From Tannerella sp. (GTDB lineage: Bacteria > Bacteroidota > Bacteroidia > Bacteroidales > Tannerellaceae): a DNA stretch of 9,288 nucleotides. The DNA lies in assembly GCA_031283785.1 (NCBI GenBank), contig JAITBC010000398.1, positions 1-9,288 on the forward strand, in the 5' to 3' direction. Below the pieces are notes generated by a model. The model was not told the DNA's origin. It searched no databases and was given only the letters and a program-made list of their open reading frames with translations. This document shows, piece after piece, positions 1-7,251 of this stretch; position 1 is the first letter of the stretch, and each line of letters opens with the position of its first letter. The position numbers were made by a program, and so were the translations under genes.

Positions 1-84
1 GTCGGGAAATTGCCGCTTGGAGCCACAATCACACGTTCCGCAAATTCGATGCGTATCGGCCGGTATTATTACGAATATAATTAA
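1..84 (+). CDS. C-terminal end of an unidentified protein (partial)
   Basis: Frame 1 is open from the first base to a TAA at 82-84 and gives 27 residues ending in GRYYYEYN. The 5' part lies outside the window. The gene points toward the strong hairpin at 115-168, about 30 bases after its stop, which fits a real gene end. The tail is rich in aromatic and basic residues. This could suit the last strand of a beta-barrel or a secreted protein, but that is only a guess and I do not recognise the family. No motif can be assigned from so short a piece. Confidence 0.5.
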   Translation, partial: VGKLPLGATITRSANSMRIGRYYYEYN

Positions 85-114
85 TGTAGTTTCCCTCGTT
101 TACGGCGAGCCTTA

Positions 115-168
115 ACAAACAAAAGAGGAGGGATACCTGCGGTCAGGTATCCCTCCTCTTTTGTTTGT
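115..168. terminator. Perfect 25-bp hairpin, bidirectional terminator
   Basis: Bases 115-139 and 144-168 are exact reverse complements, separated by the 4-base loop CGGT. The stem base is A/T-rich (ACAAACAAAAG on one side, CTTTTGTTTGT on the other) and its core is G/C-rich. An RNA made in either direction therefore has a GC stem followed by a U-rich stretch. It lies between two convergent genes, the one ending at 84 (+) and rpmE2 ending at 210 (-), so it most likely ends both transcripts. Confidence 0.9.
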
Positions 169-209
169 ATTCTTCTCCCGTTATTTCAATAAGAATTTTT
201 TCATCCTTA

Positions 210-461
210 CTATTTCCTACGGTTTCCGTATCGGCTCATAAATTTATCAACACGGCCCGCAGTATCAACCAATTTAGCTTTACCTGTGTAAAACGGATGG
301 GAAGTATTTGAAATTTCAAGTTTCACGAGCGGATATGTTACGCCGTCAATTTCAATTGTTTCTTTTGTCTGGATCGTCGAACGCGTAATGAAAGTCTCGT
401 CATTCGACATGTCTTTAAATACTACCGGACGATAATTACCGGGATGAAGTTCTTTTTTCAT
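210..461 (-). CDS. rpmE2: 50S ribosomal protein L31 type B
   Basis: The 83-residue protein begins [15 protein letters not shown] and ends SRYGNRRK, the pattern of the type B, zinc-free form of L31 in the large ribosomal subunit. Recognisable parts are the HPGNYRPV start, the central [11 protein letters not shown] segment (about residues 51-61) and the basic tail. There is no cysteine, so the zinc-binding cysteines of the other L31 type are absent, as expected for type B. An in-frame ATG lies 20 codons upstream (complement of 519-521), but it overlaps the promoter -7 box, so a transcript would start downstream of it. The start at 461 also matches the family N-terminus and length. In some bacteria the cysteine-free form is a low-zinc stand-in under Zur control; no such operator is seen here. 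It is transcribed divergently from fba. Confidence 0.95.
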   Translation of the reverse strand: MKKELHPGNYRPVVFKDMSNDETFITRSTIQTKETIEIDGVTYPLVKLEISNTSHPFYTGKAKLVDTAGRVDKFMSRYGNRRK

Positions 462-518
462 TGCTTTATTTCTTAATATGGTTATTGTCAAAAATATAAA
501 TTCTCCAGTTTTGGGACG

Positions 519-549
519 CAAAGGTACAATAAAAGTTTAACACACCCAA
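519..549 (-). promoter_or_regulatory. rpmE2 promoter (Bacteroidota sigma-ABfr type)
   Basis: On the minus strand a TACCTTTG box (complement of 519-526) is an exact match to the Bacteroidota -7 consensus TAnnTTTG. A TTG (complement of 547-549) lies 20 bases upstream and fits the -33 element. Transcription would start near 512, leaving a leader of about 50 bases before the ATG at 461. This decides the rpmE2 start codon. Confidence 0.75.
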
Positions 550-619
550 AAAAAATGCCGCAAAATGCGGTACGGCGAAAAAATAAGTTCCTTATGGCAA
601 ATCTTCGGGATAATTTTAT

Positions 620-627
620 TATCTTTG
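620..627 (+). promoter_or_regulatory. fba promoter -7 box
   Basis: TATCTTTG matches the consensus TAnnTTTG exactly and lies 49 bases before the fba ATG at 677. No clear TTTG -33 element is found 19-21 bases upstream; the local sequence is TTATGGCAA. The transcript would have an A/T-rich leader of about 43 bases, with an A-rich stretch before the ATG instead of a Shine-Dalgarno site. Confidence 0.65.
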
Positions 628-676
628 CCGCACCAAATAAACAACAACATTTTTAATTATCATAAATATTGAAACA

Positions 677-1672
677 ATGATCAGTTACAAAGATTTAGGA
701 TTGGTGAACACTCGTGAAATGTTTGCCAAAGCAATTAAAGGAGGTTATGCTATTCCGGCCTTCAATTTCAATAATATGGAACAATTGCAGGCTATTATCC
801 AAGCGGCAGTCGAAACCAAATCTCCGGTTATCCTTCAGGTATCGAGCGGGGCGCGTAAATATGCAAACCAGACGATTCTGCGTTATATGGCGGAAGGTGC
901 AGTGGCTTATGCGAAAGAACTCGGCTGCCCTGCTCCGCAGATAGTACTCCATTTAGATCACGGTGATACGTTCGAATTATGTAAAAGCTGTATTGATATG
1001 GGCTTTTCTTCGATAATGATCGACGGGTCTCATCTCCCATATAATGAAAATGTCGCTCTTACAAAGAAAGTTGTCGAATATGCACATCGGTTTGATGTGA
1101 CGGTCGAAGGAGAACTTGGCGTGTTGGCCGGCGTTGAAGATGATGTAGCGGCTGAACACCATACTTATACAAAACCGGAAGAAGTCGTCGATTTTGTAAC
1201 TAAAACCGGCTGCGATTCATTAGCTATTTCAATCGGCACTTCCCACGGAGCTAATAAATTCAAACCCGAACAATGTACACGTAATGCCGAGGGCATATTA
1301 GTGCCTCCTCCATTGGCATTCGAGATTCTGGAAGCGGTAGAAAGAGAATTGCCGGGATTCCCGATCGTTCTTCATGGAGCCTCTTCCGTCCCTCAGGAAG
1401 AAATTGCAACAATTAATAAATATGGCGGGGCGCTTAAAGATGCGATCGGTATCCCGGAAGACCAATTACGCAAAGCCGCCAAATCTGCGGTTTGTAAGAT
1501 TAATATAGACTCGGACAGCCGTCTGGCTATGACTGCGGCAATACGTAAAGTGTTTGCGGAAAGCCCGGCAGAATTTGACCCGCGTAAATATCTGGGACCA
1601 GCCCGTGAAAATGCAAAGAAGCTGTATATTCATAAAATTAAAGATGTACTCGGCTCCGAAAATAAACTGTAA
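677..1672 (+). CDS. fba: Class II fructose-1,6-bisphosphate aldolase
   Basis: This 331-residue cytoplasmic enzyme of glycolysis and gluconeogenesis cleaves fructose-1,6-bisphosphate reversibly into dihydroxyacetone phosphate and glyceraldehyde-3-phosphate, using a divalent metal ion, usually zinc. Class II landmarks are in order: FNFNNMEQ (30-37), LHLDHGD (91-97) with the likely catalytic D94 and zinc ligand H95, EGELGVLAG (144-152), GTSHGANK (187-194) with zinc ligand H190, VLHGASSVP (231-239) with zinc ligand H233, and the phosphate-binding segment KINIDSD (274-280). Length and motifs agree with an intact enzyme. The start at 677 lies 49 bases after a good -7 box, and a hairpin terminator follows the stop by about 25 bases, so the gene is probably transcribed alone. 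Antisense open frames inside it are shadows. Confidence 0.97.
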   Translation: MISYKDLGLVNTREMFAKAIKGGYAIPAFNFNNMEQLQAIIQAAVETKSPVILQVSSGARKYANQTILRYMAEGAVAYAKELGCPAPQIVLHLDHGDTFELCKSCIDMGFSSIMIDGSHLPYNENVALTKKVVEYAHRFDVTVEGELGVLAGVEDDVAAEHHTYTKPEEVVDFVTKTGCDSLAISIGTSHGANKFKPEQCTRNAEGILVPPPLAFEILEAVERELPGFPIVLHGASSVPQEEIATINKYGGALKDAIGIPEDQLRKAAKSAVCKINIDSDSRLAMTAAIRKVFAESPAEFDPRKYLGPARENAKKLYIHKIKDVLGSENKL

Positions 1673-1697
1673 AATATCTTTATATAAGTAGGATTGT

Positions 1698-1733
1698 ACG
1701 GGAATTGCAACATTAGTAATTCCCGTTTTTTTT
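1698..1733 (+). terminator. Rho-independent terminator of fba
   Basis: ACGGGAATT (1698-1706) pairs exactly with AATTCCCGT (1718-1726) around an 11-base loop and is followed by a run of eight T (1726-1733). It begins 25 bases after the fba stop. The following bases up to the sppA promoter at 1903 show no credible gene or RNA. Confidence 0.9.
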
Positions 1734-1902
1734 GCTGCCGCTTCTTTCGGCGTTCTCGAACATGCAATTTTATTCCGGATATTCTTTGGCTGTCGGTAGT
1801 TTTCAGTATCGTTTTTCAGCAACGGATGGTTGTTATTTTAACTCGCAGGTGTTTTTTTTGTATAATTTCAATTCATTGTTTTCCATATTACAACTAAAGT
1901 TA

Positions 1903-1910
1903 TAACTTTG
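1903..1910 (+). promoter_or_regulatory. Promoter -7 box of the sppA-lpxK-thiL operon
   Basis: TAACTTTG is an exact TAnnTTTG match, 53 bases before the sppA ATG. The -33 region (about 1876-1884, TTGTTTTCC) is T-rich, but its TTG lies 24 bases away, wider than the usual 19-21. It is the only good match in the gap between the fba terminator and sppA. Confidence 0.6.
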
Positions 1911-1963
1911 CAGCCGGTGATCTAACAAATGAGTTATATTTTAGGCGATAAAAACATACACAT

Positions 1964-3751
1964 ATGAAACAGTTCTTTAAAATGATGTTTGCTTCCGCTC
2001 TGGGAGCGTTTGTTACAATCAGCATATTAATGTTGACAGTGTTTATTATGCTTGTGGGAATAATATCATCTATAGGCACATCTTCTTCCGTTTATATACC
2101 TGATAAAAATGAAAAAGTACTCCGGCTGACCTTAAACGGGACAATGACGGACCTGTCTGCCGAAAATCCGTTTGGAAGTCTGTTCGGGTCGGAGGCGCCG
2201 CTTTCTCTTAAAGAAACGCTTTCTGCGATCGAAAAGGCAAAAGAAAATGACCGTATAGAAGGTATATATATAGATGCTACCTATTTGTCGACAGGAACGG
2301 CAAGTGTAGATGCTATCCGTCGCGCGTTGATAGATTTCAGGGAAAGCGGAAAATTTATAGTCGCTTATGCGGATAATTATACGCAACGATGTTATTATCT
2401 TTCGTCTGTGGCCGATAAAGTATTCCTGAATCCGCAAGGCATGTTGGAACTTACAGGGATAGCTTCACAGACGACCTTTTATAAAGGTATCCTTAAAAAA
2501 GCGGGAATAGACATACAGGTTTTCAAAGTCGGAACATATAAAGGCGCCGTAGAGCCGTTTATGCTTGATAAACTGAGTGACGAAAACCGTGCGCAAATAA
2601 CCTCGTATCAGCAAAAAATCTGGAATAATATAGTTGATAACATCGCGGCGGCCCGTAATATAAGCCAAGACAAAATAAATGATTTTGCCGACGGCGGCCA
2701 TATGTTCTCGTCAGCGGAAAAAACGGTGGAATATGGGCTTGTCGACGAACTGAAATATCGTGAAGATGCCGAAAATTATATAAAAGAACGGACAGGTCTC
2801 AAACCGGATAAAAAACTGAAGACAATAAGTCCGGATAAAATGAAAAATACTATCACGAGAGACGAGAAGAAAAAACGTTCAAAAACAACCAGTCTGATAG
2901 CCGTGATATATGCCGAAGGCGAAATTATGGCTTCGGATAATGTACCTGCGTATAGCGAAAGCAACTATATTACGGAAGATCTTGCCGATGAACTTATCAA
3001 GCTAAAGAAAAATAAAGATGTGAAAGCTGTTGTCCTGCGCGTAAACTCTCCCGGAGGAAGCGGATACGTGTCGGAACAGATATGGAAACAGGTTAACGAA
3101 CTGAAAAAAAATAAAAAAATCGTTATTTCCATGGGGAATGTTGCGGCATCCGGCGGATATTATATCTCATGCGCTGCCGACAAAATAATATCGGAAGCAA
3201 ACACGCTTACCGGCTCTATCGGCGTTTTCGGAATCTTTCCGAATGTAAGCGGGCTGTTTGATAAACTGGATGTCACAACCGATGTCGTAAAAACGAACAC
3301 TTATGCTGATTTTGGCGACATCTCACGTCCGATGCGCGATGGCGAAAAAGCGCTGATGCAAGGCTACATCGAACGTTTTTACGATGTGTTCCTTACTCGT
3401 TGCTCCAATGGCCGGGGTATGACAAAAGAGGAGATTAATAATATCGCACAGGGGCGCGTATGGACGGGGGAACAGGCTTTGGAAATCGGCCTCGTCGACG
3501 AAATCGGCGATCTCGACCGTGCCGTAGAGGTCGCCGCCGAACTTGCAGAATTGACGGATTATAACGTGAAAACCATATCGAAGTTAAATGATCCGCTCAC
3601 GAATTATCTGAAAAAACAGATGGGAGAAATAAAAACGTCTGCCGTTAAGGATGTTCTCGGAAATGATGCGGAATTGTTTCATATGTTGCAGACAATAAAA
3701 CGCTCAAAAGGTATCCAGGCTCGTTTGCCGTATGATTTTGAATTTTTATAA
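1964..3751 (+). CDS. sppA: Signal peptide peptidase SppA, 67K type
   Basis: The 595-residue protein is a membrane-bound serine protease of the S49 family that degrades leftover signal peptides. Residues 11-37 form one hydrophobic anchor, so the bulk of the protein should face the periplasm. Two tandem S49 domains follow: the N-terminal one (about 50-280) has TYKGAVEPF (191-199) with the likely general base K193, matching K209 of the E. coli enzyme. The C-terminal one (about 310-530) has RVNSPGGS (359-366) and GNVAASGGYYIS (391-402) with the likely nucleophile S396, matching E. coli S409. The split Ser-Lys pair and the length are those of the long, tetramer-forming type. It is the first gene of a likely operon with lpxK, whose ATG follows after 36 bases. 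No defect is seen. Confidence 0.95.
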   Translation: MKQFFKMMFASALGAFVTISILMLTVFIMLVGIISSIGTSSSVYIPDKNEKVLRLTLNGTMTDLSAENPFGSLFGSEAPLSLKETLSAIEKAKENDRIEGIYIDATYLSTGTASVDAIRRALIDFRESGKFIVAYADNYTQRCYYLSSVADKVFLNPQGMLELTGIASQTTFYKGILKKAGIDIQVFKVGTYKGAVEPFMLDKLSDENRAQITSYQQKIWNNIVDNIAAARNISQDKINDFADGGHMFSSAEKTVEYGLVDELKYREDAENYIKERTGLKPDKKLKTISPDKMKNTITRDEKKKRSKTTSLIAVIYAEGEIMASDNVPAYSESNYITEDLADELIKLKKNKDVKAVVLRVNSPGGSGYVSEQIWKQVNELKKNKKIVISMGNVAASGGYYISCAADKIISEANTLTGSIGVFGIFPNVSGLFDKLDVTTDVVKTNTYADFGDISRPMRDGEKALMQGYIERFYDVFLTRCSNGRGMTKEEINNIAQGRVWTGEQALEIGLVDEIGDLDRAVEVAAELAELTDYNVKTISKLNDPLTNYLKKQMGEIKTSAVKDVLGNDAELFHMLQTIKRSKGIQARLPYDFEFL

Positions 3752-3787
3752 TCCCATTTGAGGGAAGAAAGGCGGAAGAAATCATTT

Positions 3788-4906
3788 ATGAGAAGAAGGA
3801 CTGCATTTATTCGTCTGTTGCTTATGCCATTCGCTTTAATATACCGTTTGGCAACGGATATACGTAATATGCTGTTCGATATGAATATCCTTCCGTCCGA
3901 GAGTTTTCCCGTTCCGGTGATATGCATTGGTAATATTTCCGCCGGGGGGACAGGGAAAACGCCTTTTACCGAATATCTTATACGTTTACTCGGAAAACAA
4001 TACCGTGTAGCCGTGTTGAGTCGCGGATATAAACGAGAAACGAAAGGGTTTGTACTCGCAAAAGAAAACAGTACCGCTAAGGATATCGGCGACGAATCGC
4101 GTCAGATAAAACATAAGTTTCCCGATATCACCGTTGCCGCAGATACAAATCGCCGCCGCGGTATACGATGCCTGCTCGCATTGCCGGCAAATGAACGCCC
4201 GAATGTAATCTTACTCGACGATGCAATGCAACATCGTTTCGTATTGCCGTCGTTGACAATCATGCTGACGGATTACAATTCCTTATATTACAACGACTAT
4301 CCCCTTCCCGCAGGATATTTGCGGGAATCCGTCCGTGCCGTATATCGTGCGGATATAGTCGTCGTCACCAAATGCCGGAAAGATATTAAACCGATAGAAT
4401 TACGTCTTATAGAGAAGAATATGTCTCTCATGGCAAATCAGCATCTGTATTTTTCGGGTATAACATATCACGAAATAGAGCCGCTGTTTCCGTCTAAGAA
4501 CTTAAAATCATCTTTTCTATCGGAAATAAATAAAAATGAAAATATCCTGCTCATTACTGCTATTGCAAATCCACAACCCCTTATTGATCTGTTAAAAACC
4601 CATTTTAATAATATTTATTCATGCGAATTTCCCGATCATCACTCGTTTAATCAATCGGATATACAATATATGAATGATAAATTCCGGGCGATGACGCCTG
4701 CTTCGCGCCGGATCATCTGCACCGAGAAAGATGCGGCACGCCTGAAATCGATTGATTTCCTGCCTGTTGAATGGGAATCCTGCCTGTATTATCTCCCTAT
4801 ATCCGTAACGTTTATGTTCGAACATGAAGATAATTTTGATACGAAAATATTAAAACATGTCATATCAACCATTAATATGCAACAAAAAAACAATGCCAAG
4901 AACTGA
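3788..4906 (+). CDS. lpxK: Tetraacyldisaccharide 4'-kinase (lipid A synthesis)
   Basis: LpxK phosphorylates the 4' position of tetraacyldisaccharide 1-phosphate with ATP to give lipid IVA, at the inner face of the cytoplasmic membrane. With the ATG at 3788 the protein has 372 residues. Visible parts are a hydrophobic, basic N-terminal segment (about 8-22) suited to membrane contact, the P-loop GNISAGGTGKTP (48-59) with K57, LSRGYKR (77-83), GDES (101-104), DDAMQHR (144-150; many proteobacterial enzymes have DDGFQHR) and PAGYLRE (174-180). The frame stays open upstream to a TTG at 3758. I prefer 3788 because it is an ATG after a purine-rich stretch and its N-terminus looks like the family's. 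The 3' end overlaps thiL by 14 bases, which suggests coupled translation. Confidence is high for function and moderate for the exact start. Confidence 0.93.
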   Translation: MRRRTAFIRLLLMPFALIYRLATDIRNMLFDMNILPSESFPVPVICIGNISAGGTGKTPFTEYLIRLLGKQYRVAVLSRGYKRETKGFVLAKENSTAKDIGDESRQIKHKFPDITVAADTNRRRGIRCLLALPANERPNVILLDDAMQHRFVLPSLTIMLTDYNSLYYNDYPLPAGYLRESVRAVYRADIVVVTKCRKDIKPIELRLIEKNMSLMANQHLYFSGITYHEIEPLFPSKNLKSSFLSEINKNENILLITAIANPQPLIDLLKTHFNNIYSCEFPDHHSFNQSDIQYMNDKFRAMTPASRRIICTEKDAARLKSIDFLPVEWESCLYYLPISVTFMFEHEDNFDTKILKHVISTINMQQKNNAKN

Positions 4907-5915
4907 AATTTCAACACTCGGAGAATTCGGATTAATACGCCATCTGACGGAAAATATAAAAATTAAGAACGCGAGTACCGTTAAAGGTGTCGGGGATGAT
5001 GCCGCCGTTCTTGATTATGAAGATAAAAAAGTCCTGGTTACTGCCGACCTTTTGCTCGAAGGCGTACATTTCGACTTGACGTATGTACCGCTTAAACACC
5101 TCGGATATAAATCGGCCGTAGTGAATTTCTCGGATATATATGCGATGAATGGGCAACCCAAACAGATTACCGTATCATTAGGAATATCCAAACGCTTTTG
5201 CATCGAAGACCTGGAGGAATTATACGCCGGACTGCAACTTGCATGCGACGCTTACGGCGTCGATCTGGTCGGAGGCGACACTTCCGTTTCGATGACCGGA
5301 CTGACAATAAGTATCACATGCATAGGCGAAGGAGAAAAAAGTAAAACCGTATACCGTAGCGGCGCCCGGGAAAACGATCTTATCTGCGTAACCGGCGACC
5401 TTGGCGCAGCTTATATGGGTTTACAGCTGCTTGAACGGGAAAAAAGCGTCTATAACGGCGAAAATGATTTTAAACCTGATTTCAGCGGAAAAGAATACAT
5501 CCTGGAACGACAGTTAAAACCGGAAGCGCGCAAAGATATCGTAGATATGCTCGGTAATGCCGGAATAATACCAACCTCAATGATCGATATATCCGACGGC
5601 CTGTCGTCCGAACTGTTACACATCTCAAAGGAAAGCAATGTCGGATGCAGGATATTTGAAGACCGCATCCCGATAGATTACCAAACCGCCGCTATGGCCG
5701 AAGAATTTAACATGAATCTTGTCACGGCCGCACTCAACGGCGGCGAAGATTACGAATTGCTTTTCACCGTACCTGTCGGATTACATGATACCGTATCGAA
5801 AATAAACGGCATAAAAATAATCGGCCACATCACAAAACCCGATTACGGAAATTTACTCGTCGGGCGTGACGGCGGAGAAATAGAACTAAAAGCGCAGGGC
5901 TGGCAGTCGTTATAG
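4893..5915 (+). CDS. thiL: Thiamine-monophosphate kinase
   Basis: ThiL uses ATP to turn thiamine phosphate into the active cofactor thiamine diphosphate in the cytoplasm. The 340-residue protein shows the family pattern in order: TEISTLGEFGLI (4-15), the metal and ATP site GVGDDAAVL (32-40), NFSDIYAMNG (78-87), LVGGDTSVS (125-133), DISDGLSSEL (232-241) and NGGEDYELLF (282-291). These belong to the PurM/ThiL-type ATP-binding fold. An ATG 12 codons upstream at 4857 is also open, but it would add residues not typical of the family and lengthen the lpxK overlap to 50 bases. The ATG at 4893 follows an A-rich stretch and overlaps lpxK by 14 bases. It is the last gene of the likely sppA operon; no clear hairpin terminator lies between its stop and the tRNA promoter. 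The gene appears intact. Confidence 0.95.
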   Translation: MPRTEISTLGEFGLIRHLTENIKIKNASTVKGVGDDAAVLDYEDKKVLVTADLLLEGVHFDLTYVPLKHLGYKSAVVNFSDIYAMNGQPKQITVSLGISKRFCIEDLEELYAGLQLACDAYGVDLVGGDTSVSMTGLTISITCIGEGEKSKTVYRSGARENDLICVTGDLGAAYMGLQLLEREKSVYNGENDFKPDFSGKEYILERQLKPEARKDIVDMLGNAGIIPTSMIDISDGLSSELLHISKESNVGCRIFEDRIPIDYQTAAMAEEFNMNLVTAALNGGEDYELLFTVPVGLHDTVSKINGIKIIGHITKPDYGNLLVGRDGGEIELKAQGWQSL

Positions 5916-5968
5916 AAAAGACGAAGATGCCTGAAATGATTTTCCCGGAAACTTTTTATCCAAAAGAT

Positions 5969-5998
5969 TTGTAATATGAAAAATAATATCTACCTTTG
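5969..5998 (+). promoter_or_regulatory. tRNA-Phe promoter
   Basis: TTG at 5969-5971 (as TTTG from 5968) and TACCTTTG at 5991-5998 are 19 bases apart, a full match to the Bacteroidota -33/-7 pattern. Transcription would start near 6005, about ten bases before the mature tRNA. It is the best promoter in the window, in line with a stable RNA gene. Confidence 0.8.
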
Positions 5999-6015
5999 CA
6001 CCCGCAAATGTAATT

Positions 6016-6088
6016 GGTGCCATAGCTCAGTTGGTAGAGCAAAGGACTGAAAATCCTTGTGTCCCCGGTTCGATTCCTGGTGGCACCA
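6016..6088 (+). tRNA. tRNA-Phe (anticodon GAA)
   Basis: The 73 bases fold as a cloverleaf. The acceptor stem GGTGCCA (6016-6022) pairs with TGGCACC (6081-6087), with discriminator A6088. The D-arm is GCTC...GAGC (6025-6040). The anticodon stem AAGGA (6042-6046) pairs with TCCTT (6054-6058) around the loop CTGAAAA, with GAA at 6049-6051. The T-arm is CCCGG-TTCGATT-CCTGG. The 3' CCA is not encoded, since CT follows the discriminator, so it must be added after transcription. It has its own promoter and terminator. The tRNA marks the edge between core genes and a variable stretch. Confidence 0.97.
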
Positions 6089-6112
6089 CTTTTAAAAAGA
6101 CTTCAGAATTGG

Positions 6113-6147
6113 AAAATCCCTGAAATACAGACGTTTCAGGGATTTTT
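6113..6147 (+). terminator. Rho-independent terminator after tRNA-Phe
   Basis: AAAATCCCTGAAA (6113-6125) pairs perfectly over 13 bases with TTTCAGGGATTTT (6134-6146) around the 8-base loop TACAGACG, ending in a T-run (6143-6147). It starts 25 bases after the tRNA. The remnant of the AbiEi gene begins within ten bases after it. Confidence 0.9.
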
Positions 6148-6158
6148 ATTTATTCGGT

Positions 6159-6488
6159 GTGACATCACTAAAAACAGCATCATCCGCTAATGACTTCGGC
6201 GAATACTCATACAAGAACGTCAAAGAAAACCTGATGTTCGGGTACGAATTGAAGCCAATGGCAGACAACCGCACCATACAGTTTGCCACACCCGAAAAGG
6301 CATTGCTTGATTTGTTGTATCTTTATCCGTTCTACGATAGCGAGCAGGAATTGGAAGAACTACGCTTGGATGAAAATTACTTGCACGATGATTTAAACAA
6401 GGATTTACTGATAGAATACTGCGTCAAGTTCCAAAGCAAGGCACTTGACCATCGGGTAAAGCTGCTTTTAAAAACTTACAATTTATGA
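6159..6488 (+). pseudogene. AbiEi-like type IV antitoxin, N-terminally truncated
   Basis: The reading frame gives about 110 residues that resemble the C-terminal half of AbiEi-family antitoxins of type IV toxin-antitoxin systems: VTSLKTASSANDFGEYSY, then ENLMFGYE, then the conserved core FATPEKALLDLLYLYPFY (about 43-60) and a helical tail. AbiEi proteins are usually near 200 residues and start with a DNA-binding winged helix, which is missing here. The only start is a GTG at 6159, and upstream the frame runs into the tRNA terminator and stops at 6093. The stop TGA overlaps the toxin start as ATGA, the usual coupled arrangement of the pair. In the family the antitoxin represses its own promoter and offsets the toxin; without the DNA-binding part and its promoter this copy is probably inactive. 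Identity is from motif memory, not a search. Confidence 0.75.
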
Positions 6489-6882
6489 TACAGATTGAAC
6501 AGATAAGAAATTATTTTCCGGCTCAAATCCGTGGAAATTCGGGTTTCGATAAGCACATACTGAAAGAGTATTTGCAGTTAATGATTCTGGATTACCTTTC
6601 CTCTACTCCAAGCATCCGAAAAACGGCTTTTATCGGCGGAACAAACTTGCGTTTGGTAAAAGGGACAGACCGGTGTTCTCCGAAGATTTGGATTTCGACT
6701 GTAAAGACCTGTCGAAAGACGAATTTATTGATTTGCAGGAATTTAAACAAGCAACAGCCGAACTGCTGAAAACGGTTGATTTAAAGAAAAAACAAAAGGA
6801 CTTTGAACACTTGCTATTCAACAAAGCCAATAGTAATAAGATTTTGAGGTTTGGGGAATTTGTAGATTCACTTACAGAATAA
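6485..6882 (+). pseudogene. AbiEii/AbiGii-like nucleotidyltransferase toxin, frameshifted and internally deleted
   Basis: Residues from 6485 read MIQIEQIRNYFPAQIRG and lead to FIGGTNLRLVKGTDR, the first half of the AbiEii nucleotidyltransferase motif. The second half, FSEDLDFDCKDLSKDEF, continues in another frame from 6676. The two extra bases TG at 6674-6675, or one lost base, explain the shift. After DEFI (about 6732) the sequence jumps to LQEFKQATAELLKTVDLKKKQKDFEHLLFNK, which resembles the C-terminal end of the family. Together the pieces give about 130 residues, while full toxins are near 260 or more, so much of the middle appears lost. Family toxins are thought to transfer nucleotides and stop growth or block phages. 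This copy cannot make a complete enzyme. The stop is TAA at 6880-6882. Its GC content is low, like that of the antitoxin. Confidence 0.78.
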
Positions 6883-6961
6883 TTAGATGCGAAATGCACA
6901 TTTCGGAACTGAGATAAAGCAAAACAAAATGCCTGTACATGACAAATAAAGGAATTTCAAT

Positions 6962-7243
6962 ATGGATGATAAACTAAAAGCAGATATAAGCAGGATAGTT
7001 GATGAGGCGGTATCGTCACGAATATCAAATCAGCAAGCGACCAACGTTTAATCTGGAAAACATTGATGCGGAGGACAGATTGAGAAAAATGTCGAATGTT
7101 GACAAGTATGATATGGCTCTGCATGATTCCAGTCGATTTTTGAGAAAATTTCTCAATTATGGAGAAGGTGGAAAAGTACGCTTCAAATCATATGATGAAT
7201 ACATTTTTTCATTCCACATACATGGAAGTTTCGTCATATTCAT
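6962..7243 (+). pseudogene. Unidentified decayed ORF in two frames
   Basis: An ATG at 6962 opens a 29-residue frame (MDDKLKADISRIVDEAV...) that stops at 7049-7051. In the next frame, from about 7047, the sequence continues without stops as NLENIDAEDRLRKMSNVDKYDMALHDSS and on to NYGEGGKVRF. Both pieces are hydrophilic and look helical, and one extra base in the TTT at 7047-7049 would join them. It is therefore probably a broken gene, but I do not recognise the family. GC is near 30% in 7141-7260 by hand count, unlike both neighbours. The second frame runs on open into the GH92 gene and could mislead a gene caller into a start at 7002. It may belong with the AbiE remnant as scrap accessory DNA. 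Confidence 0.35.
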
Positions 7244-7251
7244 TAATTTTG
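7244..7251 (+). promoter_or_regulatory. Possible GH92 promoter -7 box
   Basis: TAATTTTG fits TAnnTTTG exactly and lies 17 bases before the ATG at 7269. No TTTG -33 element is seen at the right distance. The implied leader would be only about a dozen bases, much shorter than for fba, sppA or rpmE2, so this is a weaker call than the other promoters. Confidence 0.4.

Noticed and set aside
1466..1822. Minus-strand 118-codon frame over the fba end and terminator
   Set aside because: It runs antisense through the conserved end of fba and through the hairpin terminator, with no recognisable protein pattern or promoter.
1694..1897. Plus-strand 67-codon frame after fba
   Set aside because: It starts inside the fba terminator stem region and its product is a Phe/Cys/Arg-rich string typical of translated T-rich non-coding DNA.
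6665..6685. Programmed frameshifting in the toxin gene
   Set aside because: There is no slippery run or following stem at 6671-6678, and the gene also has a truncated partner and an internal loss, so decay is the simpler reading.
6630..6899. Minus-strand 89-codon frame over the toxin remnant
   Set aside because: Its Ser/Leu/Lys-rich product is the mirror of the AbiEii sequence, which explains the plus strand far better.
6890..6905. Small hairpin CGAAAT-GCAC-ATTTCG after the toxin stop
   Set aside because: Only six mostly A/T pairs and no T-run follow it, so it is not supported as a terminator.
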